Below are positions 34,256 through 41,485 of a DNA stretch of 64,000 bases, in pieces; position 1 is the stretch's first letter; each line of letters begins with the position of its first letter. The notes beneath the pieces were generated by a model. That model worked only from the letters and a program-made list of their open reading frames with translations, searched no databases and was not told the origin of the DNA. Source of the stretch: Micromonospora sp. C28SCA-DRY-2 (GTDB taxonomy: Bacteria; Actinomycetota; Actinomycetes; Mycobacteriales; Micromonosporaceae); contig NZ_JAUMKD010000002.1 in assembly GCF_030519475.1 (NCBI RefSeq), forward strand, positions 124,001 through 188,000, in the 5' to 3' direction. The translations under genes were made by a program, and so were the position numbers.

Positions 34256-34735
34256 GTGACCGGTGGGACAGGGGGTGCGGGACAGGTGGGACCGATCGCA
34301 CGGCTGGCCGGCGGCGGGATGGCGCTCGGCGCGGCGGCGGCCGGCGCGGCGGCGGTACGCGCGCTGACCGCGCCGCGCCCGGTCGGCTGGCCGGACGGCG
34401 GCGACGGGCGGCGGGCTCGCTGGCAGGTGGTGACCGTGGACCGCCCACCCGGCCAGGTGCTCCCCGAGGGGCGCTGGCCGGAGCCGCTGCGCCGGCTCGG
34501 CGACGCGGTGCAGGTGCGGGTCCGCCCCGCCCCCGGCGACCGGGGCACCGAACTCGCCGCCCGGCCCCGCCCCGGTGCCGGGCCGCCGCCGGGGCTCGCC
34601 GTCCACCTGGTCGGCGACGACCCGGGGCGGCTGGTCCGGCGGGCGCTGCGGCAGGCCAAGCAGCTCGCCGAGACCGGCGAGGTGCTCCGCCCCGACCGCG
34701 ACGCGCTGGACCGGCCGGCGGTGACGCCGGAATGA
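34256..34735 (+). CDS. small protein coupled to alcohol dehydrogenase
   Basis: About 159 residues from GTG 34256 (alternatives GTG 34238 and 34286). One hydrophobic Ala/Gly helix (~17-38) is followed by a soluble domain with a cyclase/SRPBCC-like pattern (RWQVVTVDRPPGQVLPE, then WPEPLRRLGDAVQVRVRPA) ending in a helix (RRALRQAKQLAETGEVLRPD). Its stop overlaps the dehydrogenase ATG (ATGA), so they are a coupled pair. A membrane-tethered partner that holds substrate for the dehydrogenase is one reading, unproven. Confidence 0.7.
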   Translation: MTGGTGGAGQVGPIARLAGGGMALGAAAAGAAAVRALTAPRPVGWPDGGDGRRARWQVVTVDRPPGQVLPEGRWPEPLRRLGDAVQVRVRPAPGDRGTELAARPRPGAGPPPGLAVHLVGDDPGRLVRRALRQAKQLAETGEVLRPDRDALDRPAVTPE

Positions 34736-35937
34736 GGGCGCTGTGCTGGATGGGCGCCGGCGAGCTGGCGGTACGGCAGGTGCCCGACCCGGAGCTGCGC
34801 AACGGCCACGACGCCATCGTCCGGGTCCGGCGCAGCGCCGCCTGCGGCGCCGACCTGTCGCTGCTCGCCGGGCGCGGGCCGGCGGTCGGCGAGGTGCTCG
34901 GCCACGAGTTCGTCGGCGAGGTGGTCGAGGTCGGTCCCGAGGTGCGCCGGCACCGGGTCGGCGACCGGGTGGTGGTCTGCTCCTCGGTCTCCTGCGGCAG
35001 CTGCTGGTACTGCCGCCGCGAGCTGCACTCCTGCTGCGACAACGGCAGCACCGACCCGGAGGCGGGCGAGGCGACCTGGGGGCACCCGGTCGCGGGCTGC
35101 TTCGGCCAGCCCCGGGCGCAGGGCGGGTTCGCCGGCAGCCACGCCGAGTACGTCCGGGTGCCGTACGCCGACGTCGGGGCGTTCGCCGTACCGGAGCCGG
35201 TCAGCGACGACCGGGCGCTGTTCGCCTCGGACGCCGCGCCGGCCGGCTGGATGGGCGCCGACCTGGGCGGGGTCCGCCCCGGCGACGTGGTGGCGGTCTG
35301 GGGTGCCGGCGCGGTCGGCCAGGTCGCCGCGCGGGCGGCGCGGCTGCTCGGCGCGGAGCGGGTGGTGGTGGTCGACCGGCACCCCGACCGGCTGCGCGCC
35401 GCCGAGCGGCACGCCGGCGCCGAGACGCTCGACTACCGCCGTGTCGACGTCGCCGCCGAGCTGCGCGACCGCAGTGGCGGCCGGGGGCCGGACGTGTGCG
35501 TCGACGCGGGCGGCGCGGCCGACGGGGCCCGGTCGCTGGGCGACCGCCTCACCGGCGCGCCGCCCCGGCCGGCGGCGGTCCGCGAGGCGGTGCACGCCTG
35601 CCGCAAGGGCGGCAGCGTGGTCGTGCTCGGGGCGCACCCCGCCGTCGTCGACCGGTTCCCGCTCGGCATGGTCACCGCCAAGGGGCTGACCGTGCGCGGC
35701 GCCCGCCAGCACGGGCCGCGCTACATCCCGATGCTGCTGGACCGGATGGCCCGCGACGAGCTGCGCACCGAGTACCTGGCCACCCACCACCTCCCCCTGG
35801 ACCGCGCCCCCGAGGCCTACACCCCGCTCCGCACCCGCGCGCCAGGCTGCCTCCGCCCGTCCTCCACCCCACTACCACCCCCACCCCCTCCCCCACACCC
35901 ACCCACCACCACCCCACCCCTCCGCCAGCCCCGTTGA
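34732..35937 (+). CDS. zinc-dependent alcohol dehydrogenase with aberrant proline-rich tail
   Basis: A 401-residue MDR dehydrogenase. Catalytic-zinc ligands Cys (ACGAD) and His-Glu (GHEFVGEV), a structural-zinc lobe with four Cys (CGSCWYCRRELHSCC) and a Rossmann GAGAVGQVAAR near 190. The domain should end shortly after APEAYTPLRTRAPGC; instead ~25 residues of Pro/Thr/His (PLPPPPPPPHPP and on) run into a C-rich repeat before the stop. Relatives end a few residues after the GC(V/L)R motif, so the natural stop seems lost. Substrate unknown, probably formaldehyde/threonine-type or a secondary alcohol. Coupled to the upstream small gene. Confidence 0.85.
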   Translation: MRALCWMGAGELAVRQVPDPELRNGHDAIVRVRRSAACGADLSLLAGRGPAVGEVLGHEFVGEVVEVGPEVRRHRVGDRVVVCSSVSCGSCWYCRRELHSCCDNGSTDPEAGEATWGHPVAGCFGQPRAQGGFAGSHAEYVRVPYADVGAFAVPEPVSDDRALFASDAAPAGWMGADLGGVRPGDVVAVWGAGAVGQVAARAARLLGAERVVVVDRHPDRLRAAERHAGAETLDYRRVDVAAELRDRSGGRGPDVCVDAGGAADGARSLGDRLTGAPPRPAAVREAVHACRKGGSVVVLGAHPAVVDRFPLGMVTAKGLTVRGARQHGPRYIPMLLDRMARDELRTEYLATHHLPLDRAPEAYTPLRTRAPGCLRPSSTPLPPPPPPPHPPTTTPPLRQPR

Positions 35938-36025
35938 TCAGCAGAGGTTAATACCGGCAAAGGGGCGGGCGGCGCCGCTAACTTCGCTGATCAACCGAGG
36001 TTGGCGGGTGGGGGTTGGCGGAAGT
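35905..36025. repeat. long imperfect palindromic repeat, C-rich left arm and G-rich right arm
   Basis: GTTGATCAGC (35934-35943) is inverted exactly at 35987-35996. Pairing extends outwards imperfectly, the C-rich stretch from ~35905 (CCACCCCTCCGCC) matching the G-rich stretch to ~36025. It is related to the GATCA palindrome at 14394. The left arm encodes the odd tail of the dehydrogenase. Confidence 0.65.
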
Positions 36026-36058
36026 GGGCTGTAGCGGGGTTGGCGAACGGGGTTGGCG
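35999..36058 (+). repeat. four copies of GGTTGGCG in a G-rich tract
   Basis: Copies at 35999, 36013, 36038 and 36051. The + strand stays G-rich to ~36105 with many GGG runs, enough to form G-quadruplexes. It occupies most of the gap before the next gene. Confidence 0.6.
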
Positions 36059-36122
36059 GGTGGGCGGGGTGGGGTGGTGGGAGGATCGGGGGTGGGTGAG
36101 GGGCGGGAATTCGATCTGAAGG

Positions 36123-37283
36123 GTGCTGGTCGGGGCTACCGGGTTCACCGGGGGGCTGACCGCCGAGTATCTGGCGCGGCATGCGCCGGAAGGGCTGCGG
36201 TGGGCGCTGGGCGGGCGCAACCCGGGGAAGCTGGCGGCGGTCCGCGAGCGGCTCGCCGCCGTCGACCCGGCGCTGGCCGCGCTGCCGCTGCTCACCGCCG
36301 ACGTCACCGACCCGGAGTCGCTGCGCGCGGTGGCGGAGCGCGCCCGGGTGGTGGCCAGCACGGTCGGCCCGTACGTGCACCACGGCGAACCGCTCGTCGC
36401 CGCCTGCGCCCGGGCCGGCACCGACTACCTGGACATCACCGGCGAACCCGAGTTCGTCGACACCGTGTACCTGCGCCACCACGCCGAGGCGGTCCGCACC
36501 GGAGCCCGGCTGGTGCACGCCTGCGGGTTCGACTCCGTCCCGCACGACCTGGGCGTCTGGTTCACCGTCAAGCACCTGCCGGCGGACACCCCGATCACCG
36601 TGGACGGCTACGTCCGGGCCGGTGGCCGGTTCTCCGCCGGCACGTACCACTCGGCGCTCACCGCGTTCTCCCGTACCGCGCAGGCGTCCCGGGCGGCCCG
36701 GGAGCGGCGCGCGGTCGAGCCGCGCCCGGCCGACCGCCGGGTCCGCGCCGTGCCCGGCCGGCTCGGCCGCTCCCCCGAGCTGCGGGTCTGGGCCGTGCCG
36801 CTGCCCACCATCGACCCGCAGGTGGTCCGCCGCTCGGCCGCGGCCCGGCCGGAGTACGGCCCGGACTTCCGCTACCGGCACTTCGCCGCGGTGCGGCGGC
36901 TGCCCACGGTGCTCGCCGGCGCGGCCGGGCTGGCCGCCGTGGTCGCCCTGGTGAAGCTGCCGCCGACCCGGCGCTGGCTGTTCGGCCGGCTCGCCTCCGG
37001 GCAGGGACCGACGCCGCAGCAGCGGGCGAAGTCCTGGTTCCGGGTCCGGTTCGTGGGCACCGGCGGCGGTCGCCGGGTGGTGACCGAGGTGGCCGGCGGC
37101 GACCCGGGCTACGACGAGACCGCCAAGATGCTCGCCGAGTCGGCGCTCTGCCTGGCGCTGGACGATCTGCCGCCGGCCGCCGGCCAGCTCACCCCGGTCG
37201 CCGCGATGGGCGACGCGCTGCTGGACCGGCTGACCCGGGCCGGGCTGACCTTCCGGGTGCTGGACGGCCCGACGGCGGCTTGA
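36123..37283 (+). CDS. saccharopine dehydrogenase-like / trans-acting enoyl reductase family protein, 5' end frameshifted
   Basis: A 386-residue NAD(P)-binding protein in the open frame from GTG 36123: Rossmann GATGFTGGLTAEYL at once, then TDYLDITGEPEFVD and a Phe/Asp-rich ACGFDSVPHDLG motif typical of the saccharopine-dehydrogenase-like family that includes trans-acting enoyl reductases. A hydrophobic segment near 265-285 fits membrane association. The natural start looks like GTG 36092 after GGGAGG: it reads GEGREFDL, the expected first strand, but four extra bases (AAGG, 36119-36122) break the frame before VLVGATG. As it stands the product lacks ~10 residues of strand 1 or is not made well. 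It could be a recent mutation or an assembly error. Confidence 0.75.
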   Translation: MLVGATGFTGGLTAEYLARHAPEGLRWALGGRNPGKLAAVRERLAAVDPALAALPLLTADVTDPESLRAVAERARVVASTVGPYVHHGEPLVAACARAGTDYLDITGEPEFVDTVYLRHHAEAVRTGARLVHACGFDSVPHDLGVWFTVKHLPADTPITVDGYVRAGGRFSAGTYHSALTAFSRTAQASRAARERRAVEPRPADRRVRAVPGRLGRSPELRVWAVPLPTIDPQVVRRSAAARPEYGPDFRYRHFAAVRRLPTVLAGAAGLAAVVALVKLPPTRRWLFGRLASGQGPTPQQRAKSWFRVRFVGTGGGRRVVTEVAGGDPGYDETAKMLAESALCLALDDLPPAAGQLTPVAAMGDALLDRLTRAGLTFRVLDGPTAA

Positions 37284-37310
37284 CCCTCGACCTGGTTGAG
37301 ACGACAGGAT
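37280..37310 (+). promoter_or_regulatory. MerR-type promoter giving a leaderless mRNA
   Basis: TTGACC (37280-37285), then the dyad CTCGACC-T-GGTTGAG (37286-37300, one mismatch), then CAGGAT (37305-37310). The 19-bp spacer is the over-long spacer that MerR proteins correct by twisting DNA. Transcription should start at or next to the GTG at 37319. The last codons and stop of the upstream gene overlap the -35 box. Confidence 0.7.
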
Positions 37311-37318
37311 CATCGGCC

Positions 37319-38407
37319 GTGGAGAGCGACCTGCGCAGCATCGGCGAGCTGGCCCGGGCCAGCGGGCTGACGGTGAGCGCGCTGCGGTTCTACGACTCGG
37401 CCGGGGTGCTGGTCCCCGCGCTGGTCGACCCGGTCACCGGCTACCGCTGGTACACCGACGACCAGGTGGCGCCGGCCCGGCTGGTGGCCGGGCTGCGCCG
37501 GGTCGGCATGCCGGTGGCCGAGATCGCGCGGGCGGTTCGCGCCGAACCGGCCGCGGTGCACCGGCTGCTGGACGCGCACCTGCGCCGGCTGGAGGACGGG
37601 CTCGCCGACGCCCGCCGCGAACTCTCCCGGATCCGCACCCTTGTCGATCCCGCGGAGCAGCCGATGTTCACCCGCCTCGTGCTGGCCCGCGCCGACCTGG
37701 CCCGCGCCATCGACGCCGTCCGCTTCGCCGTCGGCGACGACCCCGCGCTGCCGGCGCTGGCCGGCGTGCTGTTCGACGTCGAGCCGGACGGAATCCGGCT
37801 GGTCGCCACCGACCGGCACCGGCTGGCCGTGGCCCGGGTCGGTGGCCGGCCGGACGGCCCGCCGGTGCCGGCGCTCGCCCCGACCGGCTTCGTCGACGGG
37901 GTCCGGGCCCTGCTCGACACCGGCGAGGGGAGCACCGCCGAGGCGTGGCTCACGGTGGCCGGCGACACCATCTCGGTCTCGGTGGCCGGGCGCGCCGTCG
38001 AGGGCACCGCCCTGCCGTACCAGTTCCCGGACTACGCCCGGCTGCTGCGCCCGCTCGTCGGCGGGTCCCCGGCGCACCGGCTGACCGTCGACGTGGCCGC
38101 CCTGCGCGCCGCGCTGACCAGCCCGGACGCCCCGGTCGTGGCGTGCGGGCACGACGGTGTCGAGCGGGCCGTGACGGTGCTCGGCCCGGACGACCGGGGC
38201 GGGGTGCGGCTGCTCGGCGCCGACGAGCTGACCGACGACCCGGACGCGTTCCGGGTCGGGGTCAACGGCGGCTACCTGCTCGACGCGCTGGACGCCGCCG
38301 GTCGGGCGCAGCTGGTGCTGGAGCTGGACGACCCGGTCGCCCCGCTGGCCGTCCGCCGGCCGGACGACGCCGACTCGTTCTCCGTCCTGATGCCGGTGCG
38401 GCTCTGA
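37319..38407 (+). CDS. MerR regulator fused to a DNA sliding-clamp (DnaN-like) domain
   Basis: A 362-residue fusion. Residues 6-75 are a MerR winged helix (RSIGELARASGLTVSALRFY), 78-110 the dimer helix, and 116-362 match the second and third domains of the DNA polymerase III beta clamp: LPALAGVLFDVEPDGIRLVATD, FPDYARLL, FRVGVNGGYLLDAL and the C-terminal LMPVRL. DnaN itself is ~370-380 residues with three clamp domains, so this is two thirds of a ring half fused to a promoter-binding head. It lacks a ribosome site and appears to be leaderless, under its own MerR-type promoter. It may sense clamp-binding proteins or replication state, or use the fold as a ligand scaffold; both are inference. 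Confidence 0.88.
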   Translation: MESDLRSIGELARASGLTVSALRFYDSAGVLVPALVDPVTGYRWYTDDQVAPARLVAGLRRVGMPVAEIARAVRAEPAAVHRLLDAHLRRLEDGLADARRELSRIRTLVDPAEQPMFTRLVLARADLARAIDAVRFAVGDDPALPALAGVLFDVEPDGIRLVATDRHRLAVARVGGRPDGPPVPALAPTGFVDGVRALLDTGEGSTAEAWLTVAGDTISVSVAGRAVEGTALPYQFPDYARLLRPLVGGSPAHRLTVDVAALRAALTSPDAPVVACGHDGVERAVTVLGPDDRGGVRLLGADELTDDPDAFRVGVNGGYLLDALDAAGRAQLVLELDDPVAPLAVRRPDDADSFSVLMPVRL

Positions 38408-38496
38408 CCGTCTCCGGTCCCGCCCGGGGCGCGCGGCGCCGCGACGGTAGCATCTGGAGGTCCACCTGACGTCCGGACGGAGGCGTACGGAGCAGC

Positions 38497-39783
38497 ATGC
38501 TCGACATGGAGTTGATCCGGAAGGATCGGGACGCGGTGGCGACCGCGCTGGCCAAGCGGCTGGACCCGGCCGAGGTGACCCGCGCGCTGGACGAGCTCCA
38601 GCAGCTCGACCAGCAGCGCCGCGGCCTGATCACGGAGATCGACGGCGAGCGCCAGCGCCGCAAGGCCGAAGCCCGCGCGTACGCGGAGGCGAAGCGGGCC
38701 GGCCGCGAGCCGGAGGTCGCCGCACCCGAGGCCGGCCGCAAGCAGCTCGCCGAGCTGGAGGCCGAACTCGACGGGGTACAGGCCCGGCTGCGCGACCGGA
38801 TGAGCGAGCTGCCCAACCTGCCCGCCGACGACGTCGTCCCCGGCGGCAAGGAGGCCAACCGGGTCGTCCGCACCTTCGGCGAGCCGCCGGCCATCGAGCA
38901 GGTCCGCGACCACGTGGAGCTGAGCCGGGCGCTCGGCCTGGTGGACCACGAGCGCGGCGTCAAGCTCGGCGGTTCCGGCTTCTGGATGTACACCGGCCTG
39001 GGCGCGCGGCTGGAGTGGGCGCTGCTCAACTGGCTGATCGAGCAGAACATCACCGCCGGCTACGAGTTCCTGCTCCCGCCGCACCTGCTGCTGGACAGCG
39101 CCGGCTTCGCCGCCGGCCAGTTCCCCAAGTTCTACGACGACGTCTACCACCTGGACCGGCAGTCCGCCCCGCGCGGGCAGTTCCTGCTGCCCACCGCGGA
39201 GACGGCGATCCTCGGCGCGTACCAGGACGAGATCCTGGAGACCGCGAAGCTGCCGCTGAAGGCGTTCGCCTACACCCCGTGCTACCGGCGCGAGGCGGCC
39301 GGCTCGCACTCGGACGAGCGCGGCACCGTGCGCGGCCACCAGTTCAACAAGGTGGAGATCTTCCAGTTCACCCTCCCGGAGCAGGCCGACGACGCGCTGG
39401 CGGCGATGGTCGGCCACGTGGAGAGCCTGGTCGAGAAGCTGGGCCTGCACTACCAGACCAGCCTGCTGGCGGCCGGCGACGCGAGCGCCTCGATGAAGAA
39501 GACCCTCGACATCGAGGTGTGGATGCCGAGCACCGGCAAGTACAAGGAGGTGTCGTCGGTCTCCTGGGCCGGCGACTACCAGGCCCGCCGGGCGGCCATC
39601 CGCTACCGGGAGCCGGGCGGCAAGCAGACCCGCTTCGTGCACACCCTCAACGGGTCCGCGCTGGCCACCAGCCGGCTCTTCCCGGCCATCCTGGAGCAGT
39701 TCCAGCAGGCCGACGGGTCGGTGCTGGTCCCCGAGGTGCTCCGCGACCGGCTCGGCACCGACCGGCTCACCCCGGTCCGCTGA
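38497..39783 (+). CDS. serS: seryl-tRNA synthetase, divergent type
   Basis: A 428-residue class II synthetase charging tRNA-Ser. The N-terminal coiled-coil arm spans ~30-105; motif 2 is CYRREAAGSHSDERGTVRGH and motif 3 TLNGSALATSRLFPAILE. The motif 2 loop differs from the RxEAGxxGKDTRG-type of the Streptomyces housekeeping enzyme I know, and the arm sequence is also different, so this may be a second or alternative-clade SerRS. A candidate -10 TAGCAT lies at about 38450. No T-box. It stands alone, convergent with the redox operon, ended by a perfect hairpin. Confidence 0.93.
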   Translation: MLDMELIRKDRDAVATALAKRLDPAEVTRALDELQQLDQQRRGLITEIDGERQRRKAEARAYAEAKRAGREPEVAAPEAGRKQLAELEAELDGVQARLRDRMSELPNLPADDVVPGGKEANRVVRTFGEPPAIEQVRDHVELSRALGLVDHERGVKLGGSGFWMYTGLGARLEWALLNWLIEQNITAGYEFLLPPHLLLDSAGFAAGQFPKFYDDVYHLDRQSAPRGQFLLPTAETAILGAYQDEILETAKLPLKAFAYTPCYRREAAGSHSDERGTVRGHQFNKVEIFQFTLPEQADDALAAMVGHVESLVEKLGLHYQTSLLAAGDASASMKKTLDIEVWMPSTGKYKEVSSVSWAGDYQARRAAIRYREPGGKQTRFVHTLNGSALATSRLFPAILEQFQQADGSVLVPEVLRDRLGTDRLTPVR

Positions 39784-39864
39784 CTCCCGCCGGCGAAACC
39801 GCCACGCCCGCCGGGACGGCCGGTACCGACGCCGCCGCTGGGGTGCGCACCCCTGCCTCCAGGC

Positions 39865-39904
39865 GTGATACCGCACAGTCATATCGATGACTGTGCGGTA
39901 TCAC
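39865..39904. terminator. perfect 18-bp hairpin shared by convergent serS and ccdA
   Basis: GTGATACCGCACAGTCAT (39865-39882) is perfectly inverted at 39887-39904 around the loop ATCG. It can end transcripts from both sides. The ccdA stop codon (39879-39881) lies in the left arm, so ribosomes finishing ccdA would open it. Confidence 0.85.
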
Positions 39905-40838
39905 CCTCCGGCCGACAATCGCCGACCGGCGCTAACGGCGCCACGCCGGTCGGGGTCGCGGGCGCCGGACCAGCCGGGGCCGGCGCCACGCCGGCCGGCG
40001 CATCCCGGTGCCGGGCCGCCGCGCGGGCGGCGAGCCGGAACAGCAGCAGCGCGGCCAGCACCGCGGCGAGCCAGGCCGGTCCGATCCCGTCGAGCGCGGT
40101 GACCAGCGCCCGCTGCACCCGACCGGCAGCCGCCACCACGGGATCGGCCAGCGCGTCCCGGCGGCCGGCGGCGAGGCGCGCCTCGTACCAGCCGTACCAG
40201 GCGACGTAGCCGCCGGCGAGCAGCAGCACCAGGCCGCTGAGCCGGGGCACCACCGCGCCGGCGGCGCGCAGCCGGGCCACCAGGTGGCCGCGCAGCAGCG
40301 CCACGCCGAGCGCGGCCACCGCGACCACCAGGCCCATCCCGAGGGCGTACGCGACGAAGAGCGCCAGCCCGCGCGGCGTGGACCCGGCCTGGAGGCTGGT
40401 CACCACGGTGGCCAGGAACGGCGCGCTGGCGCAGCCCAGCGACGCCACCGCGTACGCCATGCCGAACAGCGTCATGGAGACCCAGGAGCGGGTCAGCCGG
40501 GGCGCCCGGGCCAGTGGGCGGAGGGTGGGCAGTCCCCGGCCCGCGAGCAGCCAGCAGCCGAGCGCCACCAGCAGCAGTCCCAACGCGACGGTGAGCCAGG
40601 GCAGCCGGGGGCGCAGCCAGCCGGCGAGCGGCGCCAGCGCCAGCCCGAACGCGCCGAAGACCAGCACGTACCCCAGGGTCAGCCCGGCAGCCGCGGTGAG
40701 CGCGCGGCCGACCGCGCCCCGGCTGTCCGGGGCGCCGGCCACCAGCAGCGACAGGTACGCCGGCAGCAGCGCGAAGCCGCACGGGTTGACCGCGCCGAGC
40801 ATGCCGGCGGTCAGCGCCAGCAGCAGCGGGGTAGCCAT
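39879..40838 (-). CDS. ccdA: CcdA/DsbD-type transmembrane thiol reductant carrier
   Basis: A 319-residue membrane protein passing reducing equivalents from cytoplasmic thioredoxin to the outer face. Six to seven helices; the redox Cys pair is Cys20 in GAVNPCGFALLP and Cys136 in SLGCASAP, each next to the conserved Pro. An extra helix (~255-285) and a Pro/Ala-rich tail exceed the usual ~240 residues. ATG overlaps the stop of the thioredoxin-like lipoprotein by one base (TGATG), so that protein is its likely partner. Last gene of a four-gene operon. Confidence 0.93.
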   Translation of the reverse strand: MATPLLLALTAGMLGAVNPCGFALLPAYLSLLVAGAPDSRGAVGRALTAAAGLTLGYVLVFGAFGLALAPLAGWLRPRLPWLTVALGLLLVALGCWLLAGRGLPTLRPLARAPRLTRSWVSMTLFGMAYAVASLGCASAPFLATVVTSLQAGSTPRGLALFVAYALGMGLVVAVAALGVALLRGHLVARLRAAGAVVPRLSGLVLLLAGGYVAWYGWYEARLAAGRRDALADPVVAAAGRVQRALVTALDGIGPAWLAAVLAALLLFRLAARAAARHRDAPAGVAPAPAGPAPATPTGVAPLAPVGDCRPEGDTAQSSI

Positions 40839-41464
40839 CAGCCGGCCAGCGCGGCGACCCGCCGGGTGAGGTCCTCGCCGTCGAGGAAGCCCTGGTGCAC
40901 CACCCGGCCACTCCGGTCGATGATCACGAAGGTGCTCTGCTCGACCACCTCGAACCGGCGCCACAGCGCGCCCGCCCGGTCGTCCAGTTGCGGCGTCCCG
41001 GCCAGCTCGAACTCGGTGACGAAGTCCTTCATGGCCCGCTGCTCGCCGAGCCCGGCCACCCCGACGACGGGCACCGTGTCCCGGTACTTCGGGGCCACCT
41101 CGGCGACCGTCCACGCCTGACTGGCGCAGGTGGCGCACCACGGCGCCCAGAACCAGAGCACCACCGGCCGGCCGGCCAGCGCGGCGCCGGAGAACGCCGC
41201 CCCGTCCAGGGTCCGCGCGGTGAAGGCCAGGGTGTCCGGCACCGGCGCCGCCGCTGCCGACCCGGTGGGCGGCGGCGCGCTCGGGCCGGAGGGCGACGGC
41301 GCGGTCCCGCCGGTGCCGGCGGCCGGCTCGACCGGATCCGCCCCGGCCGCGCAGGACGCCACACCCACCAGGGCGGCGAGCAGCAGGGCGAGCGGGCCGG
41401 CCGCCCGACGCCGGGTGCGGCGGCGGGACCGCCCGGACCTGACCGATCGGCGCGGCGTCCGCAT
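40838..41464 (-). CDS. TlpA-like thioredoxin-fold lipoprotein
   Basis: A 208-residue exported redoxin. Very basic n-region (RRRTRRR), hydrophobic helix and lipobox VASC with Cys38; linker 40-75; thioredoxin fold 78-208 with active site WCATC (Cys110/Cys113) preceded by LWFWAPWC and a cis-Pro-like TP region. It would be kept reduced by CcdA and reduce proteins or haem-maturation substrates outside the membrane. Coupled to ccdA. ATG is 21 bp after the NuoF-like stop. Confidence 0.9.
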   Translation of the reverse strand: MRTPRRSVRSGRSRRRTRRRAAGPLALLLAALVGVASCAAGADPVEPAAGTGGTAPSPSGPSAPPPTGSAAAAPVPDTLAFTARTLDGAAFSGAALAGRPVVLWFWAPWCATCASQAWTVAEVAPKYRDTVPVVGVAGLGEQRAMKDFVTEFELAGTPQLDDRAGALWRRFEVVEQSTFVIIDRSGRVVHQGFLDGEDLTRRVAALAG

Positions 41465-41485
41465 CCCGTCTCCCTTCGCAGCTGG

